Below, one piece after another: positions 51,868-60,209 of a stretch of 64,000 nucleotides of DNA. The stretch is from positions 124,001 through 188,000 of the forward strand of contig NZ_JAENHP010000004.1 of the NCBI RefSeq assembly GCF_016834655.1, written 5' to 3'. The notes under the pieces are model-generated. The model made no database searches. It worked only from the letters and a program-made list of their open reading frames with translations, and was not told the DNA's origin. How positions within the stretch are numbered: the stretch's first letter is position 1; the number at the start of each line of letters is the position of its first letter. Origin of the DNA: Paractinoplanes ovalisporus. GTDB lineage: Bacteria > Actinomycetota > Actinomycetes > Mycobacteriales > Micromonosporaceae. Made by a program: the position numbers and the translations under genes.

Positions 51868-52656
51868 GTGACTGAGCCCGAGGCGCCAGACGAGCCCACG
51901 CCGCCAGTTGTGCGCCCGTCGGGCCAGTCTCAGATGAAGACGTCGTGGCGCTGGTTCGCTGGATTCCTCGGCATCAGCAGTCTCGGCGCCGGGGGCACAG
52001 CCGTGTTCACTACGGACGTCGAGGCGGGTCCCGTCGCTCTTTTGCTCGTCGGCGCAGTGTTCTCGCTCGTGTCGATGAGCGGGAGACTCCCGAGCAGGCT
52101 GAAAGTCGGCGACAACGAGGCCGAGTGGCAAGCCGTCGAGCAGTACATCCAGGAAACCGTTGCCGAGGCACCGCCAGAGGAAAAGCCTCAGGAAGCGCGC
52201 CGCGCTGCAGAACTAAGCCGGGCTGTTCCACAGCTCGCGGGGGTTTCGGCGGAAGCTGTCGAGGTAGCGGCGTTCTACGCGTTCGCGCTCGAATCCCTGC
52301 GTGAAGCGGTAGAAGAGCTACCGTCGGTCCGGTTGATCGACAGCGCCATCGCGGTGAAAGGTGATTATGGGTTCGATGCAGGCGTGGAAACAGTCGATGG
52401 CAAGCGGCGGATCCTGATCGCCCTGAAGCTTCAGTTGGTACCGACGCCATATTTGCGCCGAACATATCTTCGGCAAGCAGAAAACTTGCGACCCACCGAT
52501 CATATTCTCATCGTGGCCAAAGCCGCACCGAGCCACGTATGGCTGGGGCTCGAAAAAAATCGAATTCACGTGATCGAGATGAAAGACATGAAGTATCAGA
52601 ATTCTTCGGACATACCTCGGCTGCGATCGGCTATCGAACGGCTGTTGGCTCAGTAG
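51868..52656 (+). CDS. Membrane-anchored protein of unknown function (element cargo)
   Basis: A 262-residue protein with a Pro/Glu-rich start, two adjacent membrane helices (about 29-48 and 53-72), a Glu-rich helical stretch (about 80-150) and a globular C-terminal domain (about 150-262). The latter has a strand-turn-strand segment GFDAGVETVDGKRRILIALKLQL (Asp170 to Lys187) that recalls Mrr/PD-(D/E)xK nuclease folds, but the acidic residue two before the Lys is Ala, so catalysis is doubtful. Its base use and position between two element operons mark it as cargo. The start is a GTG at 51868. A defence role is possible but unproven. Confidence 0.6.
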   Translation: MTEPEAPDEPTPPVVRPSGQSQMKTSWRWFAGFLGISSLGAGGTAVFTTDVEAGPVALLLVGAVFSLVSMSGRLPSRLKVGDNEAEWQAVEQYIQETVAEAPPEEKPQEARRAAELSRAVPQLAGVSAEAVEVAAFYAFALESLREAVEELPSVRLIDSAIAVKGDYGFDAGVETVDGKRRILIALKLQLVPTPYLRRTYLRQAENLRPTDHILIVAKAAPSHVWLGLEKNRIHVIEMKDMKYQNSSDIPRLRSAIERLLAQ

Positions 52657-52970
52657 ACGTGGTGCCCTGGATGACCTTCGAAGAGCAAACAGAGGTTGTC
52701 GTCTACGTCAACCAATGGATCATCCACGCGTAGGGCGGGACATGCCGGTAGCGGCTTGATCTCCGAGGCAAGGAGTGTCCAGTGTGCCCACCATTGCGTG
52801 TCACCGGAGTGCTGAGCGATGCTCGCGTGCGGCCCGACGTGCCCTACCTCCAGGCTGCACGTCAGAACTGGCTCTATCCCGTAGCCGGGCATCGGAAGTG
52901 TGGCCAGCCACTCAAGTTGCTGGCGGGTGAGGTTGACAGCGGCGGGGCACTCCAGGCTGGGCGTCGTCAT
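52650..52970 (-). CDS. Small Cys/His/Trp-rich protein after the Nudix gene
   Basis: A 106-residue protein with CSLEVGHVGPHA and a following TQWWAHW, a pattern (Cys, GHxGPHA, WW) seen in many actinomycete hypothetical proteins and suggestive of a metal site; a further Cys is in the PLPACPALR segment. It starts 3 bases after the stop of the Nudix gene on the minus strand and ends convergent with the cargo gene, overlapping it by 7 bp. Function is unknown. Confidence 0.7.
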   Translation of the reverse strand: MTTPSLECPAAVNLTRQQLEWLATLPMPGYGIEPVLTCSLEVGHVGPHASIAQHSGDTQWWAHWTLLASEIKPLPACPALRVDDPLVDVDDNLCLLFEGHPGHHVY

Positions 52971-52973
52971 CGC

Positions 52974-53423
52974 TCAGCGCTGGCTAGCGTCGCCGTCGAG
53001 AAACTGGACTCCATCGTGGTGTCGGATCACGGGAGACGAGTCGAAGGCGAGCGCGTCGCGAACGCGAGTCTTGAACGTTCCGTCTAGTTCGGCGACGACA
53101 CGGTCCGCCGGCCACCATTCGGCGGCTACCGACTCCTCGGTCGGACCGGGCGACCCCGCGATCGGCCTAGCCTGGAAGACCAGGGCCACGACGCCAAGCT
53201 TCATGTTCTTGTAGATCCCGGTCAGTCGGGTTGGCTCGACCGTGACGCCGGTTTCCTCCGCGACTTCCCGCCGTACGCCGTCCTCGATGACCTCGTCTAG
53301 CTCTAGCACCCCGCCGGGAAGCTGCCAGGCAGCGTTATCGCGACGCTGGATGACGAGGACTTCGCCTTCGTCGTTCGTTACGACAGCGGCAACGCTGACA
53401 GAGTGCCGGGGTGTGTTTGCCAT
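52974..53423 (-). CDS. Nudix-domain protein of the element (Pif-like)
   Basis: A 149-residue Nudix hydrolase with the box GGVLELDEVIEDGVRREVAEE then TGV (the first Gly fits Gx5E and REUxEExG is intact). In pSAM2 a Nudix protein, Pif, prevents redundant transfer between element-bearing cells; the place of this gene behind a KorSA-like GntR repressor supports that reading by analogy, not proof. It is the third gene of the leftward GntR operon, 7 bases after the PP2C stop. Confidence 0.85.
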   Translation of the reverse strand: MANTPRHSVSVAAVVTNDEGEVLVIQRRDNAAWQLPGGVLELDEVIEDGVRREVAEETGVTVEPTRLTGIYKNMKLGVVALVFQARPIAGSPGPTEESVAAEWWPADRVVAELDGTFKTRVRDALAFDSSPVIRHHDGVQFLDGDASQR

Positions 53424-53430
53424 CGCGGGT

Positions 53431-54252
53431 CTACTCCTCGAATTGGCAGAAGGCGGCGGTCGAATCGTCGTGTCGCTTGAAGCGCGGGTACCTGACGTTG
53501 CTTTGGTCCTCGTTCTCGATCTGGCGTACCAGGCTGATCAAATGCCCTGGGCCTTCGAGACCGAGCGTGTCAAGGAGCGTCTTCCAGTCCATGATCCTGT
53601 ATAGGTCAACGGCGCACGATGCACCGTCGGTCAAAAGGGCGGCGCGCCGCACCCTTTTCGAGCCGGTAAGCGGCAAGTCCCCGACTACCGCCCTATATGC
53701 AGCCTCCGGGTCCGACCCCGCGATCCAATAACCGTCGGGCTGATTCACCAGGTTGTACTTACCGGGCGTATGGCCAAGAATTGGCGCCTGCGCGGGCTCC
53801 TCCGCGTACGCCTTCAGGCGCAGCCGTGTGATGATCTCGGCGAACCGCTCATCCGTAAACGTGGTTACCTGCGACCCTTGGTCCACCACGAGCGTGCAGT
53901 CCGAGAGAATCAGGTACTCCAGCCTTTCGCCACAGACACGTACAAGGCAGACAGCGGCGGCGGGCGTCGCTGGGTTGGCCAGATCGCACTGCCCACCGTG
54001 GTCGTCTCGGACGCGAGTGATCGCAGCTGCGAGAGCGGGCGACAAGCCGACAGCCGGCTCTTCGTCGATCACCTCTCGTAGGCGTGCCGTCAGGCGTTGC
54101 ACGTACCAGGCAGGGCCGTGCGCGCACCCGGTTTCGGTGTCCCTCGGCTCCGTTACGCCGTCGAACACCCCTACGACCTGGCCGAGATGAATTGCCGCGT
54201 CCTCGTTCTCGGCCCGATTCGGTGCGGCCTGCGAGGCGAGCGTAACCCGCAT
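53431..54252 (-). CDS. PP2C-like protein phosphatase of the element
   Basis: A 273-residue cytoplasmic protein with PP2C motifs: NRAENEDAAI near residue 11, VFDGVTEP (metal-binding Asp of DG), LLTDGASC and a final HDDSTAAFC (in place of GxDN). The domain spans most of the length, without a membrane helix, unlike host PstP. The ATG at 54252 follows AAGGAG and starts 4 bases after the GntR stop, so the two are coupled. It could reverse host Ser/Thr phosphorylation or act in element regulation; this is inference. Confidence 0.82.
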   Translation of the reverse strand: MRVTLASQAAPNRAENEDAAIHLGQVVGVFDGVTEPRDTETGCAHGPAWYVQRLTARLREVIDEEPAVGLSPALAAAITRVRDDHGGQCDLANPATPAAAVCLVRVCGERLEYLILSDCTLVVDQGSQVTTFTDERFAEIITRLRLKAYAEEPAQAPILGHTPGKYNLVNQPDGYWIAGSDPEAAYRAVVGDLPLTGSKRVRRAALLTDGASCAVDLYRIMDWKTLLDTLGLEGPGHLISLVRQIENEDQSNVRYPRFKRHDDSTAAFCQFEE

Positions 54253-54256
54253 CCCG

Positions 54257-55027
54257 CTACTCTCCTTGGGAATGCTTGTCATCCCACGCATAGTGCAGGG
54301 TCCATACGTGCCCCGGCATTACGTGCACAGTGACGGCGATCGGTAGATTCCGGGCCGTGTAGGCCACATGCCAAATCTGGAATACTGGCTGGAGCGGCTC
54401 CAGGTCCAGCGTTCGCTGTTCCGGCTCGGTCGGCATGCGAACCGTAATTTCTTCCTCAAACCGAACGGGGCCGTGCCCTAAATCTTCCAGCCGCCCGTAC
54501 GATCCGCCCGGCCCGGCATTCGGCTGCATTAGAGATTCGCAGCCCTCTGCAATTTCCCAGGGAATATATGAGTCCGCAATCTGCGTAGGCTCGTCATTCG
54601 CGTATAGGACCCTGCTACGCAGGAGCGACGGCGCGTCCTGCGAGATCTCAAGAGTCTTGGCAACATCGGCCGGGGTCTCAGCTTTGCCGATACGCCGGTA
54701 ATCCGTCCTTGACTTGAGGTTGAGCTTGCGCACTTCAACCTCACCCGCTCCGGTCCCTTCCCTGCGAGCCGCATACCGGGCTTGGGCGTCGCGGCGGATA
54801 CGGGGTAGTGACCGGACCACACTGCCGGCCCCTCGCCGCACTCTCACATCGCCCGATGACCGAAGAAGACCGACTGCTCGGTTGATCGTGACGCGAGAGA
54901 CGCCCAGCTCCTCAGCAAGACGATCCTCGCTAGGGAGAAGTGCGCCGGGAGTATAGGTGCCGTCCTGGATGCGCGAGCGCAATAGATCGGCGATTTGTAC
55001 GTATTGGGAACGAGATGGCTCGATCAC
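54257..55027 (-). CDS. GntR/HutC-type repressor of the element (KorSA-like)
   Basis: A 256-residue regulator: an N-terminal GntR winged helix (about 6-72, QIADLLRSRIQDGTYTPGALLPSEDRLAEELGVSRVTINRAV) and a C-terminal UTRA ligand domain (about 95-245). KorSA of pSAM2 is a GntR protein that represses the element's activator and replication genes. Palindromes with the AAGACGTCTT core stand 20-33 bp before its start and before the rep operon. The start is a GTG at 55027. It heads the leftward GntR/PP2C/Nudix/small-protein operon. Confidence 0.9.
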   Translation of the reverse strand: MIEPSRSQYVQIADLLRSRIQDGTYTPGALLPSEDRLAEELGVSRVTINRAVGLLRSSGDVRVRRGAGSVVRSLPRIRRDAQARYAARREGTGAGEVEVRKLNLKSRTDYRRIGKAETPADVAKTLEISQDAPSLLRSRVLYANDEPTQIADSYIPWEIAEGCESLMQPNAGPGGSYGRLEDLGHGPVRFEEEITVRMPTEPEQRTLDLEPLQPVFQIWHVAYTARNLPIAVTVHVMPGHVWTLHYAWDDKHSQGE

Positions 55028-55046
55028 GCACCCTCCCCGCTCCCTC

Positions 55047-55060
55047 GTAAGACGTCTTAC
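55047..55060. promoter_or_regulatory. GntR operator O1, perfect palindrome GTAAGACGTCTTAC
   Basis: A 14-bp perfect palindrome 20 bp before the GntR start; it would allow autoregulation. Confidence 0.65.
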
Positions 55061-55133
55061 CCAAGTCTAGACACTGCGCGCGCCTGCTGCCTTAGCCAGG
55101 CTCGGCAAGTTTTTGGCTCCACCGCGTCACATA

Positions 55134-55145
55134 TAGGACGTCTTA
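55134..55145. promoter_or_regulatory. GntR operator O2, TAGGACGTCTTA
   Basis: One base away from the palindrome core at 51608; an overlapping ACGTCTTG follows at once. It lies mid-way in the divergent gap. Confidence 0.5.
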
Positions 55146-55185
55146 CGTCTTGCGTTTATCCGGTGACTCGCAGTAGCTTGAGGAA

Positions 55186-55200
55186 AGACGTATTACGTCT
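55186..55200. promoter_or_regulatory. GntR operator O3, AGACGTATTACGTCT
   Basis: A 15-bp palindrome of GACGT/ACGTC half-sites about 90 bp before the rep operon. TTGAGG at 55179-55184 may be a -35 element next to it. Confidence 0.5.
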
Positions 55201-55289
55201 ATCGGGCTACCGCCCGACGAAGAAGGCCCCGGCGGGCTGCCACCCACCGAGGCCAGACATCGATCCACCCGAGTGAAGGGAGTCAGTCG

Positions 55290-55811
55290 ATGCTGTCTCA
55301 AGGTACCTCTCTCAAGGCCCGTGACCGTGATGGAGCGGGCAGCGGTTCTGCGTCGGTGACGCCGTTGTTCGGCGTTGACGAGGTGGAATCGCTCAACTTC
55401 TGTGAGTGCGCGGTGGCGTTGGACGCGGCCGGGGTAGTGCTGCAGGAGTTGTCGTCGTACGACGCGATCGCGTGGACGGCGGCGGTGGGCCTGGCTCGGC
55501 TCGGCTTGGCCGAGGTGCAGTCGCGTGCGGCGAATGACTGCCAGTTGAACTTGCTGCGGATGGACCGGGTGATCTGCTCGGACACGCTGCGGGTCCGTCG
55601 GCGTCGGCTGTGGTCGTCGCTGAGCGCGCGGAAGACCGCGCTCGACTTGGCCCACACGTTCAAGAGCCGCCACACGCGTGCCGCGTTCTGGGCGCGTAAC
55701 GGTATGCCGAACACCGACCCGTTCGGTGTGGTGCACGTCGACGTGTACGACAGCACGGCCACAACCGAGGTCGTACCGGTGCCGCTCGACACCGTGGTGG
55801 TGGCGGCATGA
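55290..55811 (+). CDS. First gene of the element replication operon, unknown
   Basis: A 173-residue protein with an Ala/Leu-rich centre (VESLNFCECAVALDAAGVV, AIAWTAAVGLARLGLAEVQS) and a basic part (RVRRRRLWSSLSARKTALDLAH). No known domain is recognised. ATG 55290 follows AAGGGAGTCAGTCG. Its stop overlaps the ATG of the next gene (ATGA). Operon-leading genes of this type in AICEs are often regulators or of unknown role. Confidence 0.72.
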   Translation: MLSQGTSLKARDRDGAGSGSASVTPLFGVDEVESLNFCECAVALDAAGVVLQELSSYDAIAWTAAVGLARLGLAEVQSRAANDCQLNLLRMDRVICSDTLRVRRRRLWSSLSARKTALDLAHTFKSRHTRAAFWARNGMPNTDPFGVVHVDVYDSTATTEVVPVPLDTVVVAA

Positions 55812-56065
55812 CCGACCTGCTGGCTCCGGCCGTCACACCGTCGTCCGGCGGCGAGTTGACCGGGCTGCGTCTGACGTTGCCTCAGTTCAACTATGCCGGG
55901 TTCTGCCGGGTATGCATCCGCCAGGACTGCGCCGACCCCGGCTGCGCGGTCCAGTGGCCCCGCTACCGGTGGGAACTGTGCCCCGACTGCGGGGGAACCT
56001 GCTTTTCGACGGTGACCGGCGTGTACTGCGCCGAGTGCATCGACGGCTTGGTCGAAGTCCGATGA
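55808..56065 (+). CDS. Cys-rich zinc-ribbon-like small protein
   Basis: An 85-residue protein with Cys pairs CRVC, CADPGC, CPDCGGTC and CAEC, a likely zinc-binding fold. It overlaps both neighbours by ATGA. It may be a DNA-binding or regulatory accessory of the replication operon. Confidence 0.72.
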   Translation: MTDLLAPAVTPSSGGELTGLRLTLPQFNYAGFCRVCIRQDCADPGCAVQWPRYRWELCPDCGGTCFSTVTGVYCAECIDGLVEVR

Positions 56066-56313
56066 CCAAGCTGCGGGAACTGCGACTGTCCCAGGGCTGG
56101 GACCCGGTCCAACTGATCGGTCACATGAAGATCGCGGCCGACCGTGACGGGATCCGTCTGCCCGCCGTCTACCTACTGGTGCGGCTCCTGTTCCTCTGGG
56201 AGAACCACCGCGCCCCCATGCCCGCCTACTACGTGAGCTTGCTCGACCGCATCTACGACGGTCAGCTCACCCATCTACCCCGCACCACTTCGACTCCCGT
56301 CGGAGCGCGGTGA
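56062..56313 (+). CDS. Small XRE-like HTH protein
   Basis: An 83-residue protein (TKLRELRLSQGWDPVQLIGHM...LWENHRAPMPAYYVSLLDRIY) with the spacing of XRE helix-turn-helix domains (RELR...W then WEN...P..Y). It starts by overlapping the stop of the Cys-rich gene (ATGA). A small regulator of the element is likely. Confidence 0.72.
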   Translation: MTKLRELRLSQGWDPVQLIGHMKIAADRDGIRLPAVYLLVRLLFLWENHRAPMPAYYVSLLDRIYDGQLTHLPRTTSTPVGAR

Positions 56314-56318
56314 GCTAG

Positions 56319-56711
56319 ATGGCCATCCGAGCCGCCTCCACCCGCCCGGCCGCCCGCACTCGTGGTGCCGCCGCCGGTCTCCCGGCCGCCCCGCCGGCTG
56401 TCCTGGCCTGGCCCGTTTACGCCTGCCCACCTGTCCGGCTGCGGCCGGTGCCGAGTCTCGCCCGTCCCGCCATCGACACCCCTGTCACCGAGCCGGACGC
56501 TGCCCAGACCACGACACCCCGCCACCAGCCGGCCACGGTGACGCGGGCGCTTCACAGTGCCCGGAACCAGGATCTGCCCGCGGTCCGCACTCGGGGAACC
56601 GTCGTGCCGGCCACCGCGTTGCCGGGTCCGACCGGGTCTGCTGTCGGTGGCTCGGTCGTCCGTATCCACACCGTCGCCGGTACTCGCAATCGCCTGGATA
56701 GCTTGCGATGA
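56319..56711 (+). CDS. Pro/Ala/Arg-rich basic protein before rep
   Basis: A 130-residue low-complexity protein without known domain (RPAARTRGAAAGLPAAPPAV). It is kept as a gene because it fills the space between two genes and its TGA overlaps the ATG of rep (ATGA), which would couple them. There is no clear ribosome site. It may be a linker or a decayed gene. Confidence 0.5.
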   Translation: MAIRAASTRPAARTRGAAAGLPAAPPAVLAWPVYACPPVRLRPVPSLARPAIDTPVTEPDAAQTTTPRHQPATVTRALHSARNQDLPAVRTRGTVVPATALPGPTGSAVGGSVVRIHTVAGTRNRLDSLR

Positions 56712-58285
56712 CTGTCTCGACGCTCAGCGCCACACCCGAAACCACCACGGTTTCGGGTGCGGCCCCGTACGCCGAGCCCACCACCGCGATGCGCCTCGAA
56801 TGGCTCGCCCGCTCTACAGACCTGCACGCCCAAGCCGTAGCCCGTGCGGCCCGCGACGACTTCCCCGCCTGGCTCAGCCACGTCCAAACCGCGTCCGCAT
56901 GCATGCGGCCGGTCCGGCTGGCCGGAACCATCGCCACCGTCGAAGCCGCCACCGGACGACTCCTCGCCGAACGCCACACCGCGGACATGCCGGACGGGGT
57001 GATCTACAAACCTTGCGGCAACCGCCGTGCCTCGGTCTGCCCGTCGTGTTCGAAGCTCTACCAGCGCGACGCCTACCAGGTCGTCCGGTCCGGTCTCGTC
57101 GGCGGCAAAGGCATCCCCGAGGACGTGGCCCGGCACCCGGCGGTGTTCCCGACGTTTACCGCGCCCTCGTTCGGTGAGGTCCACACCCGCAACGTCAAGC
57201 GGCATACGTGCGCCCGCCGGGCCGACTGCGACTGCCGTCCGGAACCGTGCCACGCCCGCCGCGACTTCATGGTCTGCGAGCACGGCGTCCGGCTGGTCTG
57301 CTTCGCCCGCCACGCGGCCACGGACCGCAACCTCGGGACCCCGCTGTGTCTCGACTGCTACGACCATGACGCCCAAGCCGTCTGGAACCTCACCGCAGGA
57401 GAGCTGTGGCGCCGGACCACGATCGCCATCAACCGCTACGTGCGGCGGCTGTGCCGCGCCCGCGGGATCCCTTACGTGGCAACGTTTTCCGCCTCAGGCA
57501 AGCTGCGTGTAGTGCCGCCGGTACGGCTGTCGTTCGGCAAAGCCGCCGAGATGCAGCGACGCGGGAGCGTGCACTTCCACGCCATCGTCCGCCTCGACGG
57601 CGTCGACCCGGCCGATCCGACCGCGATCGTCTCGCCGCCCGTGGGGATCGACGCTCAGGACCTGGTCGACGCGATCGACCACGCCGCTGCGACGGTCGGA
57701 TTCACCACCGACCCGCACCCGGCCGCGCCCGAGGGCTGGCGGATCGGCTGGGGTGACCAGATCCTGACCAAGGTGATCACTGTCGCCGCCGATGGCGAGG
57801 TCACGGACGCCCAAGTCGCCGCCTACCTGGCGAAGTACGCCACGAAGTCGACCGAAGTCACCGGGCACGCATCGACGCGGCTGACGGACGAGACAGTCAA
57901 CGTCTACGCCGACCCGGACGGCACGCACACCGAACGGCTGGTGGAAGCGTGCTGGATGCTCGGCCGTCCCCGCGAGTGGTGGCGGCTACGCCGGTGGGCG
58001 CACATGCTCGGCTACGGCGGCCACTTCCTCACCAAGTCCCGCCGCTACTCGATCACCTTCGCCCTGCTACGCAGCAACCGCATCGCGTTCCGCCGAACCC
58101 AAACAGCCGGCCCCGACACGGCCGAACCCGCGGGCGAACCGACGACCCTGATCGTCAACTTCCTCGAGTTCGTCGGCTCCGGCTGGCGCACCCCAGCCGA
58201 CGCCATGCTCGCCAACACGTCCGCTCAGATGGCCCGAGAGCACCAGAACACGGCCCGCGAGTACCTGACCAGCCGCGCGGCCTGA
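56708..58285 (+). CDS. Replication initiator protein (RepSA-type, rolling circle)
   Basis: A 525-residue replication initiator. A Cys-rich zone (about 103-220, CGNRRASVCPSC, CARRADCDC, CLDC) precedes the HUH-like motif VHFHAIVRL (His289, His291) and the Tyr motif AAYLAKYATKS (Tyr373, Tyr377). In pSAM2 RepSA nicks the double-strand origin for rolling-circle replication after excision. The start ATG overlaps the previous stop. It is followed by small genes and int/xis in one operon. The double-strand origin is not identified here. Confidence 0.9.
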   Translation: MTVSTLSATPETTTVSGAAPYAEPTTAMRLEWLARSTDLHAQAVARAARDDFPAWLSHVQTASACMRPVRLAGTIATVEAATGRLLAERHTADMPDGVIYKPCGNRRASVCPSCSKLYQRDAYQVVRSGLVGGKGIPEDVARHPAVFPTFTAPSFGEVHTRNVKRHTCARRADCDCRPEPCHARRDFMVCEHGVRLVCFARHAATDRNLGTPLCLDCYDHDAQAVWNLTAGELWRRTTIAINRYVRRLCRARGIPYVATFSASGKLRVVPPVRLSFGKAAEMQRRGSVHFHAIVRLDGVDPADPTAIVSPPVGIDAQDLVDAIDHAAATVGFTTDPHPAAPEGWRIGWGDQILTKVITVAADGEVTDAQVAAYLAKYATKSTEVTGHASTRLTDETVNVYADPDGTHTERLVEACWMLGRPREWWRLRRWAHMLGYGGHFLTKSRRYSITFALLRSNRIAFRRTQTAGPDTAEPAGEPTTLIVNFLEFVGSGWRTPADAMLANTSAQMAREHQNTAREYLTSRAA

Positions 58286-58417
58286 CCGGCCGGTTGACCG
58301 TCAAGGCAACCCGGACGGTGTTCTTTGACAACTCCACAGCGCTAGGGGAAACCCACCCCGGCCACTTCTGTGCCCTCTCCGTGGCTCTCAACCCGATTCC
58401 CGGAAGGAACCCCTCGA

Positions 58418-58684
58418 ATGACTGCACGACCCCGGCCGCTGATCGCGGTACGGCTCGTCGGCCCGGCCGACACCGTCGCCGCACACAAGGCCCACCTGAT
58501 CGAACACTTCCAACACCTCTACGGCCCGACCGCTGACTACCGGTCCACAACCCGGCACGGCTCCCACCAGGGAGAGTGCCGCACCTATCTCAGCGTCACC
58601 CAGAAGGAGACCAGAACCATGACCCCGGAACCGTTGCAGCACAACGAAAACCCGACCTCGAAGCGACAGGAGAACACCCGATGA
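58418..58684 (+). CDS. Small protein between rep and xis
   Basis: An 88-residue protein (LIAVRLVGPADTVAAHKAHL, HFQHLYG) with a basic, Thr/Glu-rich end. The ATG at 58418 follows GGAAGG. Its TGA overlaps the ATG of the excisionase gene (ATGA). Genes of this size are common at this position in AICEs; function is unknown. Confidence 0.7.
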   Translation: MTARPRPLIAVRLVGPADTVAAHKAHLIEHFQHLYGPTADYRSTTRHGSHQGECRTYLSVTQKETRTMTPEPLQHNENPTSKRQENTR

Positions 58685-58959
58685 ACGCCACCGTCTACAC
58701 CTTCCCCGACCGGCCCCAGCCGCCTCCGGACACCGGCACCGAGCACCCCGCCCCGGTCACCCAACTCGGCGGCAGCGGGGTCTACACCGTCAAAGAGGTA
58801 AGCCAGATCCTCCGGATCTCGCTCGGTGGCACCTACGCCCTGATCCGTATCGGCGAGATCCCCGCTAAGAAGCTCGGCGGTCGCTGGGTTATCCCCAAGC
58901 GCCGCTTCGCCGAATGGCTCGACTCCTGCGTCGGGGACCGGGAGCCTGAAAGGCGGTAG
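58681..58959 (+). CDS. xis: Excisionase-like HTH protein
   Basis: A 92-residue protein with an excisionase/MerR-like HTH (about 35-85, VYTVKEVSQILRISLGGTYALIRIGEIPAKKLGGRWVIPKRRFAEWL). It starts by overlapping the preceding gene and ends 6 bases before int. It would direct the integrase toward excision. Confidence 0.88.
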   Translation: MNATVYTFPDRPQPPPDTGTEHPAPVTQLGGSGVYTVKEVSQILRISLGGTYALIRIGEIPAKKLGGRWVIPKRRFAEWLDSCVGDREPERR

Positions 58960-58965
58960 CCCACC

Positions 58966-60201
58966 GTGGGTGTTCATGACGTCTGGTTCAAGACCAAGAA
59001 AGGCCCGAACGGCCAGCGGCTCAAGACCGCCAAGTACGGCCGGGGTAAGCGTTGGCGGGTGACATACACCGACGCCGCGGGTGAACCGCGCGAGCAGATG
59101 TTCGAGCGAGAGGACGACGCCAAGAACTTCGACGCCGCCTGCCGGACCGGCATCGCGCCGGAGGTCCGACTCGAACACAGCGAACGCAACGTCACGTTCC
59201 CGTCGTACGCGGACCGATGGCGCGAGGCTCGGGTCATCACGTGGGGCATCGAGACCCGCGGCCGGATCGAGTCGAACATCCGGCTGCACCTCAAGCTGGC
59301 CTTCCCGGGGATCTTTCGCGCGGTCACGCAGACAGAGGTATTGATGTGGCTGACGCGCAGCCTCGCGGACGGGGTCGCGCCGTCCAGCGTGCGGCTGTAC
59401 TTCGAGCTCTTCGACGCAATCTGTGCAGCGGCAGTGGTCGACGGGGCGCTCCCGGCGAACCCCTGTGACGGGATCAAGCTGTCCCAGGTGTTCCGGGGTC
59501 TGACCCGCACGCCGAAATGGGTGCCGAGTGACCAGGACGTCATCCGGCTGTTCGAGGTGGTGCCCGAGCGGTACCACCTCGTGCTGCTGCTCGGCGCCGG
59601 TGAGGCCCTGCGCATCGGCGAGGCCCTGGGCGTGGAGGACGGGCCGCGGTGCTTCGAGCCCGAGCACGGCGAACTGCACGTGGTGCAGCAGCTCGGCTAC
59701 GAGCCGAGCGAGTACGAAGGCGGGCACCACCTGCGGCTGCCCAAGGGCGTGCGGACGTTCGATCCCGCGAGCAGCACGGTCGACCTGGATCCGATGGTGG
59801 CCCGGGGCCTGGCCTGGCATCGGCAGCAGTTCCCGCCTGTCGAGGTGGAGATGCTGGATCTCACCGCCGGGCGGCCGGTCCGTCGCCGCGTGCCGCTGTT
59901 GGTCACCACGACCCACGGGAATCCGTTCACCGACCGCACGTGGTCGGGTGAGTGGGTCAAGTGGCGGCGGTTGGCCGGCTGGCCCGAAGACCCGAAGCAC
60001 AGCGGCTTCCACGCCCTGCGGCACTACTTCGCGACCAAGCTGATCGCCGAACGCGTCGACCCGAAGGACGTCCAGCGGGCGCTGCGGCACGCCACGCTGC
60101 AGCTGACGTTGGAGGTCTACGTGCACTTCTGGCCGCGGGCCGAGCGCCGCCGCGGGATCGTCGGCGAGGCCCTTAAACCGATCATCGGGGGACGCTGGTG
60201 A
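58966..60201 (+). CDS. int: Tyrosine recombinase integrase
   Basis: A 411-residue phage-type integrase. The catalytic set is seen: Arg216 in EALRIGEAL, His349 and Arg352 in HALRHYF, His375 in RHATLQLT and Tyr385 in LEVYVHFW. An N-terminal arm-binding region and core-binding domain precede (FPSYADRWREARV). The GTG at 58966 follows the xis stop by 6 bases. The gene lies 76 bp from the tRNA-Ala it uses as attachment site. Confidence 0.93.
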   Translation: MGVHDVWFKTKKGPNGQRLKTAKYGRGKRWRVTYTDAAGEPREQMFEREDDAKNFDAACRTGIAPEVRLEHSERNVTFPSYADRWREARVITWGIETRGRIESNIRLHLKLAFPGIFRAVTQTEVLMWLTRSLADGVAPSSVRLYFELFDAICAAAVVDGALPANPCDGIKLSQVFRGLTRTPKWVPSDQDVIRLFEVVPERYHLVLLLGAGEALRIGEALGVEDGPRCFEPEHGELHVVQQLGYEPSEYEGGHHLRLPKGVRTFDPASSTVDLDPMVARGLAWHRQQFPPVEVEMLDLTAGRPVRRRVPLLVTTTHGNPFTDRTWSGEWVKWRRLAGWPEDPKHSGFHALRHYFATKLIAERVDPKDVQRALRHATLQLTLEVYVHFWPRAERRRGIVGEALKPIIGGRW

Positions 60202-60209
60202 TCGGGGCC

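Noticed and set aside
55298..55792. Leftward frame opposite the first gene of the rep operon
   Set aside because: No ribosome site; the rightward gene is joined to its neighbours by stop/start overlaps.
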